Made by a program: the position numbers and the translations under genes. Shown in pieces: positions 10,043 through 22,431 of a stretch of 64,000 nucleotides of DNA. The stretch is from Puccinia triticina (lineage: Eukaryota; Basidiomycota; Pucciniomycetes; Pucciniales; Pucciniaceae), in the NCBI RefSeq assembly GCF_026914185.1, contig NC_070559.1, forward strand, positions 8,353,501 through 8,417,500, given 5' to 3'. The notes beneath the pieces were generated by a model. The model was not told where the DNA came from. It made no database searches and saw only the letters and a list, made by a program, of their open reading frames with translations. Position 1 is the stretch's first letter, and the number at the start of each line of letters is the position of its first letter.

Positions 10043-12613
10043 TTATCCTCGCAAAGCTGTGATCTCAGCTCTAGGGTCGGTATATTTGGGATATTGAATG
10101 ATTTTTGCTGGATGAGATTGAGGAGAGTTATCTGGGGTTGCAATATGTCCCTTAGGCTTCAAGATGCTTTCAAAATATTCCCTAAATTCAGGCAACTTTT
10201 GGTAAAGCAAGTTTTCAATATTCTGAATCCGATCTTCCAGATACTCCCGGATTGCTATCTCAGTCTCCGAGGCAACAGGTGCATCTTTGAAAGGGTGAGT
10301 AGCGACTACAGAGTCTATGTAAGCTCTTGCTAAGCTATTCGGGTTGGCTGGATTCTTGATGAATTTATTAGACTCGGGATGGTATACATTCAGAGCCTCG
10401 TCAAATCGGAATGAATTTGGTTTTGTAAATGAATCTGTTGTGAGATATTTAGACTTGGCATCCTGATCAAGTTGATTTAGCTGTGACTGAGTTACCCGAG
10501 ATGCAGCCTGGTTTGTTATTTCCTGTGTCACTCTTGATGATAGCTCTCTGAGGTGTTTGTTCATATTGGTTTCAAATTGATCCATCACACCTTTTTGGAA
10601 CTGTTCTGAGGTACCCAACGCCTTCAAAAAGTCTTGTTCATTTCCTCTAGCTCCTTGAATCAAGCTGTCATTGATGATCCCTTTTTCTGTCAGCTCCTGG
10701 ACCAGTGGTAGATTGAACTGATAGGTTTTTTCAGCGTCTCTTCTCAGATTCTTCAACTTTTCTACTCTTGTAGATGCCTTGTGATCACCACTTTTCTCAA
10801 ATATTCTTTCAAATATTTTAACTTGGTCGGTGAAGAGTTTACGAGTGGGTGCCTGCCAAAGCATATCCCATTGAGCTTTTTGAAGAAAATCAATTGAATC
10901 AACATTGTTCTTGATAGTATACCTAATTATTTCTTCTTCTTCTGGGTGATTTCTTAACCTTTCAAACAATTGTGATGGCATCACAGCAGTTCCGTAGAAT
11001 TTCATAAAGGCATTTTCCTTCCATTCTAAATCATCTTTGGAAGCAATTGCCAAAATAGATTCTTCTTCAGGATTTGAATTCAAATGTTTTGCAATAACAT
11101 TGGTAATTCCAGCTTGAGCTTGGCCATGAAGAGTTGGTTGTAATTTCAGGCGCATTTTCTCCAGAATGTTTTCAAATCCTTCTACCATGGAATAACGGAA
11201 TACCAGTTTATTCAAGTCCAGATCCGGGGGAAGATTTCGAAAGACATGCTCAAGGTCCAAGAATCTTCGGTCTGTAGGGTATTTCTTCTTTAACTGAACC
11301 TCGCGAGCACTAGCAAGCTTCTCCAGGTTGATTTGTTTATCGGAATTGCCCTTTGGAAACATACCCAACAAAGCTGAGTAGACCTCTTTCTTTTTTATCT
11401 GTCCTTTTGCAGCTTTAACAGTGGTTTTCACTGCATCATCCAATTCTGTTTTGAACTGTTCTTTGATTCCTGGTTTGTTTAGCTCTTCCAACGAGTTTTC
11501 TAGCTCAGCAATGATCTTTGCATGGTCAGGAAGCTGTTCTGGTGGCAGCTCGGACAGCCAGCTTTTCCTAGGCAGATTTTTTCCATCAGCAATAAGCTGG
11601 TATTTTTTGAGGATTTTGAGGTAATCTTCGTAATATGATTCCATTGGGACTCTATTCTTGTCGCTGGGGAATAAGGGGGATTTCTCCTCAAGAGTCTTGG
11701 CTACAGACTTCAAATCGAAAGGCTTTCCGTCGGCTAATTTAAGCTCACGCTCATTCAAAGCAAGGTACTTTCCAATTGTATCCCTTGCATTCTCTGCCAA
11801 AAACACAGAATTTGATCCCAAAAAGTGAAGTAATTTGACACGAGCTGGGTGGTAAAATTACAATAAAAATATTGTGCTATTTGAAAGACTTACCAAATCT
11901 AACAATCTCCCAATCATCATGACGCTTCCTGAAGACAATCCTACTGCAATAAATAAAGTCTTTCCAGTATTTTACACTTACCAGGTGTTGTAATGAACCA
12001 GAAGTATTTGAGTATGAAATTCCAAATGAAGATCAATTATTAAAGCTGGAAACAAAAACTCACAAGCCCTGAAATGGTGCTTTCAGCATTTGATAAAATG
12101 CAGCAAACTTTGACTTAATTTTTGGAACCTTTCCAAACAATGGGTTGTATTTCAGTAGAGTTTGATACAAAATATGCAAAATTCAAATCAAGTCACACTC
12201 ACCAGGTTTTTACCTTTTTCGGGGGATTCTGCTGCGGCAGGAATAGGGTTCCCAACTTTTGAAGGCTCGCCAGAACCTTGGAATTCCTGCTCCTTTCCAG
12301 ATTGTGTGGCTGTAACCTGTGGATCACCCAATGCTCCTTCGCGGTTTGGGGCATGTGGGACCACTTCACCGGTAGCTTTCCCATGAGGTCTAAAGCCTTC
12401 TAAGATGGGCGAGTTGGCGCTTGAACTTCCGAGATGGACCAAGTCTTGTGTGCTGTCAAGTGTTTCTGCTGATTTGGTGGCGGTCGATATAGTATGCGGA
12501 GTGTTTAGATTTGCTAATGATCGAGCTCGAAGCCGATTAATCTCGAGAGAATGATAAGATGAGATGAAGCAAATGAAGCGGAAGAGGAAGAGGTATGCTT
12601 TGAAGACGTTCAT
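10043..12613 (-). CDS. Predicted secreted alpha-helical protein, 4 exons
   Basis: Proposed exons on the minus strand: 12613-12203, 12128-12064, 11943-11894 and 11844-10043. They sum to 2328 nt (775 codons plus stop). Donors GTGAGT (exons 1 and 2) and GTAAGT (exon 3) and AG acceptors keep phase throughout. The ATG at 12613 begins MNVFKAYLFLFRFICFISS, a basic residue then a hydrophobic stretch, i.e. a signal peptide. Residues about 25-135 are polar and low in complexity; the rest is charged and helix-rich (many E/K/L/Q), without recognisable catalytic motifs, Cys pairs or membrane segments. I do not recognise the family. Secretion plus no known domain would fit a candidate effector or cell-surface protein of a plant-associated fungus, but that is inference. 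The boundaries of the two short internal exons are the least certain part. Confidence 0.72.
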
Positions 12614-12699
12614 TTGGTGCTTTGCTTGGATAAATCTCAAGTCGTAATAAGATCGAAAAACTTGTGACCAAGTATAGCGCTTGTAATCCACAATCGCAA

Positions 12700-15600
12700 T
12701 AAATAAGACCGCGTATCAAGAAGCTACGGGGATTATATTTATATATGTGGCGGAAAGGAAGGCTTTTATAAATATGTTGGAACGCTCACCAACCACGCAA
12801 TTCTTGCAAAACACAGAGGGTATTTATTATGGGTGTGGATCATCAGCTGATGGCAGAACAAACCATCCTCAGCGAAGTAAATATCTATTTGCAGTTTCGT
12901 GGATGACCTGTATCCTATCAAAGCCTTGGCAGCGGTATTTTCCGACCAGCAGCAAGCACTCCAGCTTGCCTGATCGTCCCAGACAGACAACAGCCTGTGT
13001 CATCGTCGCCGTGAGCGTGGTGGCTGTGTAGTGGGATGTTTACCGCCAGTTTTCATCTCCGCCTTTGGCAACCTCAAGTGAGGACGGGGAAGCATTTACA
13101 TACAAGTTCGGTCAAAGACTTGGCTTACTCCCTGTAACATGCTAAGAGAGGAACCAACTCTTGGCCAAAACACATATTTATGTTGGTGTAAACAGGCTGG
13201 CGCAGTAAATCTTGGCAGCGCAGTACGTACCATTGACGCCCACGACTACGAATTAAGCGTCACTGTCGTCAGCATGTTATGACGAGGAGGAGTCTGGCGA
13301 GCTCGACTCTCTCCTTCGGAATCCAGGCTCTGCGAATGAATCTCGTTCTCCGCTCGAAGCTCAATCGTGTCAAACAGAGACCCTTGCCAAGATATACATT
13401 TCTGGCTGCGCGCAAGAGAATCTTGCTCCGGCGGCGGCTCGCACAGATTACACACCCGGACCATCGGGGCGCCCACTTAACGCAGTAAGGGGCGCCACCT
13501 GCGACCCGCAAGGGGGGAACGCCAGCTGGGCGTGGCTCCCCAGGATACTCAATTGACGTACACCACCGCTCGATGAATTTTGAATCAGCGCGTGGGCTTG
13601 GCTGCGGGGTCAGGAACAGGTCTGGCATGACCTCTCCTCCCTGCTTTTCACGACGGAGACGGTTCGACGCCGGCGATGGGTCAGAACTACGTGGGTCTGA
13701 CCCATCCGACCCGCATGCCAAGCCAACACCGCCGACACATTGTGTCGGCATGATACGTGGGTCGATCAGGGGTCATGGATTGCCCAGCCGACCCCATCCA
13801 GCCCTGGCGAGCAGACCGACGGTGTCATCAGGTTGGACATGCCTGATTGGCTCCGTCAGCTTGATCACCTGTCAAATCCAAGTCCAACAGGACTCCGCAG
13901 CGGACGAAGGCTTGTCTCATTGAGCAAGCCAACGCCGCCAGCTGGTTGGACCTGTGTCGAGCCTCGGTCATGATCGGCTCGCCGTCCGGGTTAGCTAAAC
14001 AATTGGTTGGGCTTCTTATTTTTTTTTTTTTTAATCAAGTCACCTGGATGCGCCTCTTTTGCTGTAAGAAAGAGGCTACACAGTTCAAAATTTTACAAAA
14101 AAAAAGTAAAACAAACAAACATCTCAAGAAGAAAAGCCTCCAAACTTTACAGGAATACATGTTTTGCTGTCTATATACGACAAACAGGGAAGTCAGGAAC
14201 AATGCTTTGTGCCGTAGCGGTTATTGGTGGCGTTGCGGTGTAAGGACTCCAGTTGGGAGTCCTTCACTGTTTGTCGAGTGGGGCATAGAGAGGGGGACCT
14301 CAAGACGAGATCTAGTTCACAGGGCTGTATATTGCAGATGAAGGGGACAATCTGGCTCAGAGAGAAGGGAAATCAGTTCTCTCCTAAGTACAACTAGAAG
14401 AAGGAGAGATTAAAATGGAATAAAAGGCTTACCTGGCTCAGAGAGAAGGGAAATCAGTTCTCTGCTGAGCCAGGGAAGAAAGGGGAACTGGCTATGTATC
14501 TAAGTGTGAAATGTCTTGTGTCACCTTGTGAACCCCAAGTGAGGGAGGGGGTTTACATGCGGCCTGGCCAAGGGTCGTGGCTGACGTTTGAGTCCCGATG
14601 AGTGAACTTTTTGATGGGCAAGCTCAATGACCAGCCAACACCCACTGTTTTGTGCGGCCACTGTTGGAAGATACACCAACAGCTGCCCTTCCGTGGGCCC
14701 GCTGTTGGAAGATCAGCCAACAGCCGGCATGCTGTAGGCCCGCCAACAAAAAATCCCAATACATCCCGCTATGAAACATTAGGTTGGTCACCCAAATTTT
14801 TGGGTGGGGTCGGGGGGGTTGGGCCGACGCAATTCATTACGTCGGCACCCAATCAACCGCAACCCGTGGTGTACAGGCCCCACGCCATACGTTCGCCCTA
14901 GTGGGCGCCAACCTGTATCGACCAGATGACACCTAGGCCGGAGGGGGCGTCAACTTGACATACCGGGGAAGCAGGTCAGGTTGGCACGGGCAATGGCAGG
15001 CGCTAGGCGAGGGGTTTGGCCCTCCTAACGACACCCGTATGGGCGGCATGCGGTCCCTTGGTGTGTTGTCAGGGTATGACTACCTGAGCCGTCCCCTGGG
15101 AAGCCCAGGTGGCCGGTTGGATGCCGCCATTGTGGCATCATTCTTGTCAAGCGCCGCTACTCCGCGCTGGAATGGGTAGCCCATCATCAAGGGTGTCAGG
15201 AGCAAAGCCGGGTGGCCAATGCTAGGCCTTCATGGTGGTCGACATGGGCCACCGGTGGCGGGCGCCGCAGGGGCATCATGGGAGCCACCATGGATCTGGC
15301 AGGACATTAGTGTGGGCTGCTCAGCAACGGCTGCGGCCACTGAATCCATTACGCCTGGGCAGCTTGGCGCAATCACACCGTCAAGGGTCCCTCCTTGCAT
15401 CACGCTAGCAGTAAGTCACCCATTTGTGTAACTTGGCCTATGGTATTGCACAAAATGAACATAAATGAAGCTGACCAGAGGACAAACTAAAAAACTAAAC
15501 ACTACTACGCTACCGCTGATGATATGAGGAAAGAAAGAGAGAAAACCAAAGCAAAGAGAAGAGGAGAAAAAGGGAAAACCAAGGGGCCGGGGGAGGGGGG
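12700..15600. other. No convincing gene; hairpins and GC-rich repeats
   Basis: Short open frames on both strands lack protein character. Visible structure: a 9-bp-stem hairpin at 14242-14264 (aaggactcc/ggagtcctt), the paired hairpin repeat at 14352-14474, and repeated ccaacag/ctgttgg words at 14630-14740. From 13460 onward it is GC-rich and probably decayed transposon sequence, but I could not place any terminal repeat. Confidence 0.5.
14352..14474. repeat. Duplicated hairpin, GGCTCAG...CTGAGCC
   Basis: The word ctggctcagagagaaggg (followed by aaatcagttctct) occurs at about 14352 and 14433. The second copy closes with gctgagccagg, giving a stem of cctggctcag with ctgagccagg, extended inside by agagaa/ttctct. 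The layout resembles the paired hairpins at 58093-58230 in the Gypsy-4 LTR. Confidence 0.7.
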
Positions 15601-15603
15601 GCT

Positions 15604-17890
15604 TCAGGCCATCAAGGACATCTTGATTTGGACCTTGTCATTGGTGGGGGACTTGCAGTTGGCTGTGTCAAGGTTGGCCAGGCCTGCGGCTAGCGCGCCT
15701 GGGGATCCTTGGGTTTGGGTCTCTTGGCGCTGCAGGAGCGCCGCAAGACGGACAAAGATCATCACGCTTTGTTCAGACTCTAGCATCTGTGGGGATGGGT
15801 GGGACGTAGTGATGGGCGGTGTAAGACTCAAAAGTGGTAATGAAACCCTTTTGCTGAATGGTGAAGGGTATGATGGAGTTGCAAGCTCTGCCCTTCTGTT
15901 ATCAGTCAACAAGACCTACCAAGCTCAGCTTGGCAAGTTTTATTAAGTGATAGGTCTGGTCTGTTCCAGATGAAATCTGTTTGACTGGCAATGTGTAAGT
16001 GTTTTAATTACTTTGTTATAAGGGTTGAATTGTTGTTATAAGGGTTGATTTATTGTTATAAGGGTTTTAGGATTTGAGTGTGGATGAGTGTTGGGTGAGT
16101 TGTGAGTTCTGGGTGAGGAACTGGGGAGCAGGCCACTGGGGGTGGAGAGAGCTCCTTTTATAGACAAAAGGGGAGCCCCAAAGGGGCTTGTGGGTTAGGG
16201 TTTCAGCTAATCTAGACAACAGGGTGAGGGATTTTAGCTGGTGGGAGTAGATACAAATGATGTCATAGCCCCTCAGGGGCGCATGAATGGTGTCAGAATA
16301 TACAACAGAACATTCTAACGCATGCATGAGGTGACAGTAGACTGCATGAGCTGTCATACAGGGGGAATTAGTGTATACACAAAGTCTGAGGCTGCAGAAA
16401 CAGTGTAAATGATGTCATACTATGTATATAAAGGAGTGTATGTAGTTAATATGTAATGAGTGTAGCCTGACAGGGAGATGTATGTTTGTATCCTGTGATA
16501 TGTATAAGTGTACTACTGTGAAACTTGGGTTGAGGCAGGTGACAGCTGGGTTACTGGGGCTGGCCGTGTGATAGGTGTCCATGAGATGTAACTTCCACGC
16601 TAGAGGGGGTCCAGGGGTGCTTCCAGTGGTGACTAGGGGTGAAATTGGCCGTAGAATCCATTTCTGGGGTCCATTTGATGGTATCTTGAGGCCTAGTATG
16701 AGTAATTATGTGGCATAGAAAAAACTTTTTATTTTTCCACTTTTCCGTCTACCACAGCGGGGGCGGTATGGGGGGTCAGCAATCAGAGGTAGGAATTGGG
16801 ATATGCAGGGGGGGATGAGGGGCACGGCCGATGACTCACGATCTCAATTTGGGCCGCTAGCTCTGCTTGGATAGGCGAGATGGCAAGATCGGCGTAGATC
16901 TGCCGCGTTGGGGTCAGAACTATTGGGTGGGGTGCTAGGTCAGGCAGGTTGTCACCCTGACTGGCGCCTGATTGTTTGAAGTGGCTGAACGTGTTGGACC
17001 CGCCTTGGGGTGGAGGGGGAGGTGGTTCGCGGCAGATGATCCTCGGGAACTCGGATGCATGTCAGCAATGGTCCTGGGTGGGGGGACTTACTGTTGTTGC
17101 TGGGGGTGCCGGCCCGACGGCTTGTCGGGGTTTGGGTCAAACTCATGGGCACAAACGACATGTAGGGCTGAGGCTGATGGTTGTCAAAGCGAAGGGGATG
17201 GGGTGGTGGTGACGGCAAGGTGCGGTGGGTTCCGGTGGTTGGTGGTGTGGGAACTTGGCTCCTATGTAGTCCCTGGCCAGGGGATCTCTAGGTAATGGTC
17301 GAGGGCCCGCGGGGTGGGACCCTACTTGGCTGGTGAGGCTGCGTCAATAGCTGCGCACATAGCCCTAATCGGGCTTATGCAATCAAGCTGATGCAGCTGC
17401 GGGGCGAGTGGCGGACCTTGGGTGAGCATCCCCACCAACCAACAGACCCGCCCGTGAAAGCCGGGTTTGGCCCGGTCGGGCCCCTGCCCGTGATAGCGGA
17501 GGGTGAGACAAGGACAAAGTCCTTGTTTGCCACCCAAGGCGGCAGAACTGACTATTTTTGAAGCCCTTTGAATCAAACTGTGATTGCTTGGAGCCCTTCA
17601 AATGATGGACGCCTTGAAAGGAAATTGGGCTTGACCAGTGAACCCGCACTTGACAGAAGTTTTTCAGGCAAGTCATTTCCGATCATCCCTTGCATGATGG
17701 GATCAGGAGCTCTTGCTGCTGCAATGGGGTCCAGAGAAATCTGCCTGCTTGCGGTTTCACACCGCTCAATGTTCCGTTGGTGGGCCTCGGAACGGATATG
17801 GCGACTCCAATGCTTTGTCCCCCTCGCCAGGGGACAGAGATTGCAGTAGTATGAGTTGTCAGAGTAGAAGAAGTCAATGTCGGGGTTCAT
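15604..17890 (-). CDS. Spliced gene with C2H2-type zinc finger, partly resolved
   Basis: ATG at 17890 opens a first exon that runs to at least about 17600 and holds Cys16, Cys19, His31 and His37 (C-x2-C-x11-H-x5-H), similar to U1/matrin-type RNA- or DNA-binding fingers. The 3' part is clearer: an exon ending at 17092 (donor GTAAGT), exon 17041-16840 (REPPPPPPQGGSN ... AELAAQIEI, donor GTGAGT) and terminal exon 15786-15604 ending in TGA; these three keep phase. One or two exons between 17600 and 17190 are not settled; a candidate is 17398-17327. The last intron (16839-15787, 1053 bp) contains a 937-bp solo LTR; without the insertion it would be 112 bp. I do not recognise the family; it could be a host gene or part of an old GC-rich transposon. 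Confidence 0.55.
15820..16756. repeat. Solo LTR, copy 1 (TSD GCGG)
   Basis: A 937-bp sequence beginning TGTAAGACTC and ending GTCTACCACA, flanked by the 4-bp direct repeat gcgg (15816-15819 and 16757-16760). It is nearly identical to 62914-63851. TG...CA ends, short TSD and lack of coding capacity fit a solo LTR left by recombination of a full element not present in this window. It contains a TATA-like tatatataaagg-type stretch (about 16425) and three gttataagggtt repeats (about 16015-16065). Orientation cannot be fixed without the parent element. Confidence 0.9.
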
Positions 17891-18861
17891 TTTCAGTTGC
17901 GTGTTCGGAGAGAGGTTGTGGGGGTGATGGATCTGTGGAGGTGATGGATAAAGGGCCGGAGCGGTATGAATGAGAATCAAGGGGTGCTGCAACACCCCAG
18001 TTGAGCGGAGAGGCCAGGTCCCTGCCAAGGGAACTGCACAGCAGGGGGTGTTTCCTCCCCAGTACGGTCTCATAGCCTGTAAGGGTCGCCGGCCTGAAAC
18101 AGCGGGCATGCTCAGGTCGATGGCCAGCGTCATCAGGTCTCCAAGAGGCCGCCTCGCCCGCGCGGTGGGGCCAGACACCTCAGTGGGTCGCCACACAGGC
18201 GACCGGGGCATGTAGGCAGCGTGGGGGCGGCCCCCTGATGTGGACCTTGCATGCCGCCTACCTGACCCGGCCGACCCGGTGGCGGCCCCTCGTGGTGCCA
18301 CGGCTGCGCAGGTGATTGATGCCTGCCTGACCATCCCGACCGGTTGGCCTGCGGGACGGATGACCGGCAGGCGCCCAGACTGGCATACAGCAAACTGAGG
18401 TGGGTCCTGACACCACCTGGTCTTAGGCGCCCCGCCCCCTATCACAGTGACGCCAAACTGGACTCCGGGTCAAGATGGCGTCATGTAGCGCCCACCGGGC
18501 GCCTGTACGGCCCTGGCGTCCTCATGGCGCCGCGGCTTTGCCCGATTTGTCCAGGTGTGTACTGAACTTAACTAAAGTCCCTCCTGGGCGCAAAGCGCCC
18601 GCCTCCGAAGGAAGGACTTACAAAGCAATGGAATTTTTTGGTGTGAGAGGTATGCAGAAGTACACCTTCTTTGTTTGGCCCTATCTTTCCCAACACACAT
18701 CCAAAAAAATTCATAGAACATGTAATGAGTAGCCAAGAAGCTCAGCTACATTCTGCAATTTTTATTTGATTTTTCAAGCAACTTGTTGCCACCAAACAAC
18801 CAAAGGAATTGGAGTCTCAGTTTTTCCCCCGCAGAGGCATGCATTTTGCGGTCCCGTGCGG
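17891..18861. other. GC-rich upstream region, no gene assigned
   Basis: Open frames here have the composition of repeats (Gly/Arg/Pro-rich). An imperfect hairpin at 18573-18620 pairs aagtcc with ggacttt-side bases and gggcgc with gcgccc. It may hold the promoter of the minus-strand zinc-finger gene. Confidence 0.45.
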
Positions 18862-19498
18862 TGTGGTGCTCCATTCCAAGTCACAAGTAGTATTTTATTA
18901 TCTTCTTTTTACATATATTCATCATTACATTGCCCATTACCCCATAACCCTTCACAAATACTTCATCATTATTGCATATTCAGATTCTACGCCTCATTTC
19001 ATCTATAGTCACTCACACATAGTACCCCTTTATCTTCAATGGTTCAATAGTTAAAGAGGATATAAGACTTACAGAAAACCTACAGTCTTCATTAGTTACA
19101 ATACTCATTTAATTAGTAATTTACTTAAATCATTACATAACATTCTTTTTACAGATACTTTCTCACATACTAAACCCTTTGCATACATTACTCATTATGT
19201 ACAGTGCCCCGCACCTCTTCTCAACTACCCCTACAGGGGTGTTCCACATTTTGGGGGGGGGGAAAATCCAAAAAAAAATTTGGGGGCAGGGGCTTTTCTC
19301 CGATGATTTCTGATGTTTCTAGGGGAAAATGATGCTGTACAACAGCTGTCAGAACTTTTAGCCTGAGAAATAAGTGTTATACATACATTGTAATACATAT
19401 TTGAATATATTACATAAGTGTACATATTATGGTCATTGTGAGGTCTCCTGGCATCCTGGCTTTGGCAAATCAAGAGACCTTCAAAAAAACAACTCACA

Positions 19499-19759
19499 AT
19501 GGCGCCTGCTAGCAAAGCTTCTAAAGCACAAAGAGCCCACCGCAGATGTGAATCAATGCTGAGGAAGAAGGTTGACCGCACAATCAAAAAGCAAAAATTG
19601 AATTCCAATCAAAGCTGTCCTATTGAGATTTCTGATGAGGGTGAATGGGCTGATGAACAATTTTTTTACAATCCCGACAAAGATCAATTCCCACCGGCAA
19701 GAACTCAGCCAATTGCACTCACCAAATGCCGTAATCATATGGTTTACAGTGTTTTATGA
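19499..19759 (+). CDS. Orphan 86-residue ORF inside the mariner-like element
   Basis: Starts MAPASKASKAQRAHRR, basic at the N-terminus, then acidic (SDEGEWADEQFF). I recognise no domain. It lies within the transposon, left of the nested LTR, and could be a remnant of a transposase N-terminus or of a captured gene. Expression is doubtful. Confidence 0.3.
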   Translation: MAPASKASKAQRAHRRCESMLRKKVDRTIKKQKLNSNQSCPIEISDEGEWADEQFFYNPDKDQFPPARTQPIALTKCRNHMVYSVL

Positions 19760-19822
19760 AGTACATAAAACATACTTTATAAACCCATAGTACATACATT
19801 TAAACCCATAGTACATACATTT

Positions 19823-22431
19823 TGTCAGCTGGCTACTATAGCAGAGCCACCGTAACATAAAAATAAAAAGTAGTATTACATATGTGTCAGCCGGGCTACT
19901 ATAATAAGTTAGAGCCCGGCTAACTATTGTAGCATCACAAAATTGTATGTAATAATAGCGGCGCAGAGCGCCGCATACAAAATATACTTCTTTCTTGTAA
20001 AAAAAACTAGCTGCGGCGCGGAGCGCCGCGTACATAAAAAAGATCCCTTAAAAATGAGTAAGGCTGGTACGCTCCGGCCGAAGAAGCGGCAGGAGAAAGA
20101 ACAGTAGATTCAAAACCTGTTCTCAAGCCTAGAGAACGGGTTGCCAGACACTCTCAGGAGACTACTTAACCAAGAGTAGTCTCCATGAGAAATAGAAGGG
20201 CTTCGGTAGGGGAGGAGAGAAAGAATTATACTACTCCTCCCCCGGCCAATGATGGAACACAAACCACGCTATTCATCGAGCCAAGGAATAGCAAAAGGAT
20301 TGAATAACAAATAAAGTGAACGGGAGCGAAGGGACTAGTAGAATCCCCCTTCACTCCCGTCACCCTTGAAAGAAGCACTACTTCCTCCGGCCGAGAAACC
20401 GAGGAAGTATTTGCAATAAGAGCTACAACCCTACCGGTTGTAGCTCGAATATATAATCAAGGGCCTTCGGGCAAAGGAAGGCCCCTCAGATACCTTTATA
20501 ACCAACTTGCAGCCTCGCCAGACCCGCCCTCGTCTTATCCGACCAGCGCGCCTTCTGACCTAGCTCCGATTACGGTTTCTTCGGAATCAATCGTCTTTTT
20601 TCTTGCAAACCTACCTTAAAAAAGTAAGTTTGCGTTTTTTTGTCTTTCTATTGGGATTTCTATCCCTAGTACTATCCTGGGAGCGATTTATTGCGCAATC
20701 ACCCCCTTTCCAAGGGCCCCAGACGACACAGGCCACAAAAACCCCTGCACATTCCGTGCGCGGGCCCTGTAAGAACTGCGGAGGGCACTAAAAAACCCCA
20801 GGCGCCCCTGGCCCCTCAGTTAAACCTATTTTTTTGGTTCATTAGAAATAGCTTTTTAAGCTATTTCACACTTATACCGCGCCTTTTTGCTGCGCGCGCT
20901 ACCACTCCGTGCTCTGTCGCCGGCGTAGCTAGAAGAGTATTCTTACTCTTGGCATCACCGAGCCTGAAAATATGAAAGAGATATTATTACACTCTTACAC
21001 ATGTAATACCATAAAATAAAAACATAAAAATAATTAAGACATCATTAATGTCTCTTACATAAGTAAAAATCTGAATATTATTTTATATTCTTAATCTAAG
21101 CCTAAATTAACCTAGGGTACCCCACTCACAGGTACCCTTAATTCTCACTGTTTCATTGTGTAATCACCCAATTAAGAATTTACAAGGTATCCTCGAATTG
21201 AGCAACCTTTATGCTTGTATACATATGTACATATGCTTATAACACTTCAATAGCCACGAAACTGAAGTGTTATGTTAAGCTTAGAAGATAGCCCAACTTA
21301 GGTTGAGTTAACTCTAAACCCGCGGGCTGCGCGCTACACCTGAAGACAGCCCAGAGCTCTAAAAATGAATGAAACCCCAAAAGAGCTACCTGTACATTAC
21401 AGCACGCCCACCAGGGAAGTAATGACATCAATTCTGCCCCTCCACGTGAAACACTACACACATTACTTAAGCTGTACATATGTAATGATGTCACATGGAT
21501 GCAAACAGAATATTCCTGACGCATTAAAACAATTCAATACCTAATGCATACACAGTACAGACCAATTGGGAAGCACTGTGGCCCATTTGAATAAATATGA
21601 GACACGTGACAGCTCATCTGCCTGGATGAGGGAATCCTCAACTGTAGGCACCCACAAATGGCCAGTACATATTCCCAAAGAAGACTAGCTTCTATGGCGC
21701 CATCAGCCAGGATGGAAATTCGCCTGAAGGCGCCCCAAATAGGCTAGTACATCTTCCCAAAGAAGAATTAGCCCTAGTAGCATCAACAGTCTGGCCAAAA
21801 AGCACCCACAAGTTGGCCAGTGGCCCTGTAGCTCCCCCAGGCGCCCCAGAGAGCTGCCACGGGTATTTAAAGGGCCCCCTGGTCGCCCCAAAAGGCTTTT
21901 CCTCACGCTTTTACATACCTAATTGAATTTACCCGCCTTCAACATGTGCTCAATAGCCTGTTTCTAGCCTGGTAAGTCCCTTAGTAGTTGTTTTTAGCCT
22001 CATTTTGTCGCCAGAAACTGCCCAGTGTCTACCAAGCCTTCAGAATCAACCTCTTCAAGCGCTTTCAACTGCCCAGTTTCCACCCAGAAGAACCTCAAGA
22101 CTTTAAGGGCTTTTTACTAGTAAGTTCAAACCCCTTTCTCTTGAGATTCTTCGCCATTCCTTGCTGGGATTTAAACCACACCTTTTTACAGGCCCCAGTG
22201 TTTGCTTTTGAGGGATTAAAACCCCTGATTTTATCAGGCCCCTCTTTATTTAATTATATTAATTTTATTAATATAATTACACCATTTTTTCATATATTTT
22301 ACGCCATAATTACCAATATATCCATTGGAATTATCCCTTATACTTTTGTCTTGGAGTTTTATACTCTTTTATCTTATTCTTGCACCACGTGTAGCTAGAA
22401 GGGTTTGTCCTTGGCATCACGTAGGCTGACA
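19823..22431. mobile_element. LTR-Y: LTR-like insertion (TSD CATTT)
   Basis: Begins TGTCAGCTGG and ends GGCTGACA, with the 5-bp repeat cattt on both sides (19818-19822 and 22432-22436). It holds no pol genes. After removing the nested LTR-X about 1.5 kb remains, with promoter-like gtatttaaaggg near 21860, so a long solo LTR is the best reading. Its 3' end (gtagctagaag...cttggcatcac) matches that of LTR-X. Confidence 0.75.
19885..20969. mobile_element. LTR-X: solo LTR nested in LTR-Y (TSD ATATG)
   Basis: A 1085-bp sequence beginning TGTCAGCCGGG and ending GAGCCTGAAA, flanked by atatg at 19880-19884 and 20970-20974. The end probably was GACA, as in its relative LTR-Y, with one substitution. 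It contains several perfect short hairpins (e.g. gagcccggct with agccgggct near 19890-19925, gcggcgcagagcgccgc near 19956). Confidence 0.75.

Noticed and set aside
11982..12045. Alternative exon (DLHLEFHTQILLVHYN) in the secreted-protein gene
   Set aside because: Phase would fit the next exon, but it would leave an upstream intron of only about 18 nt; direct splicing 12064 to 11943 keeps phase without it.
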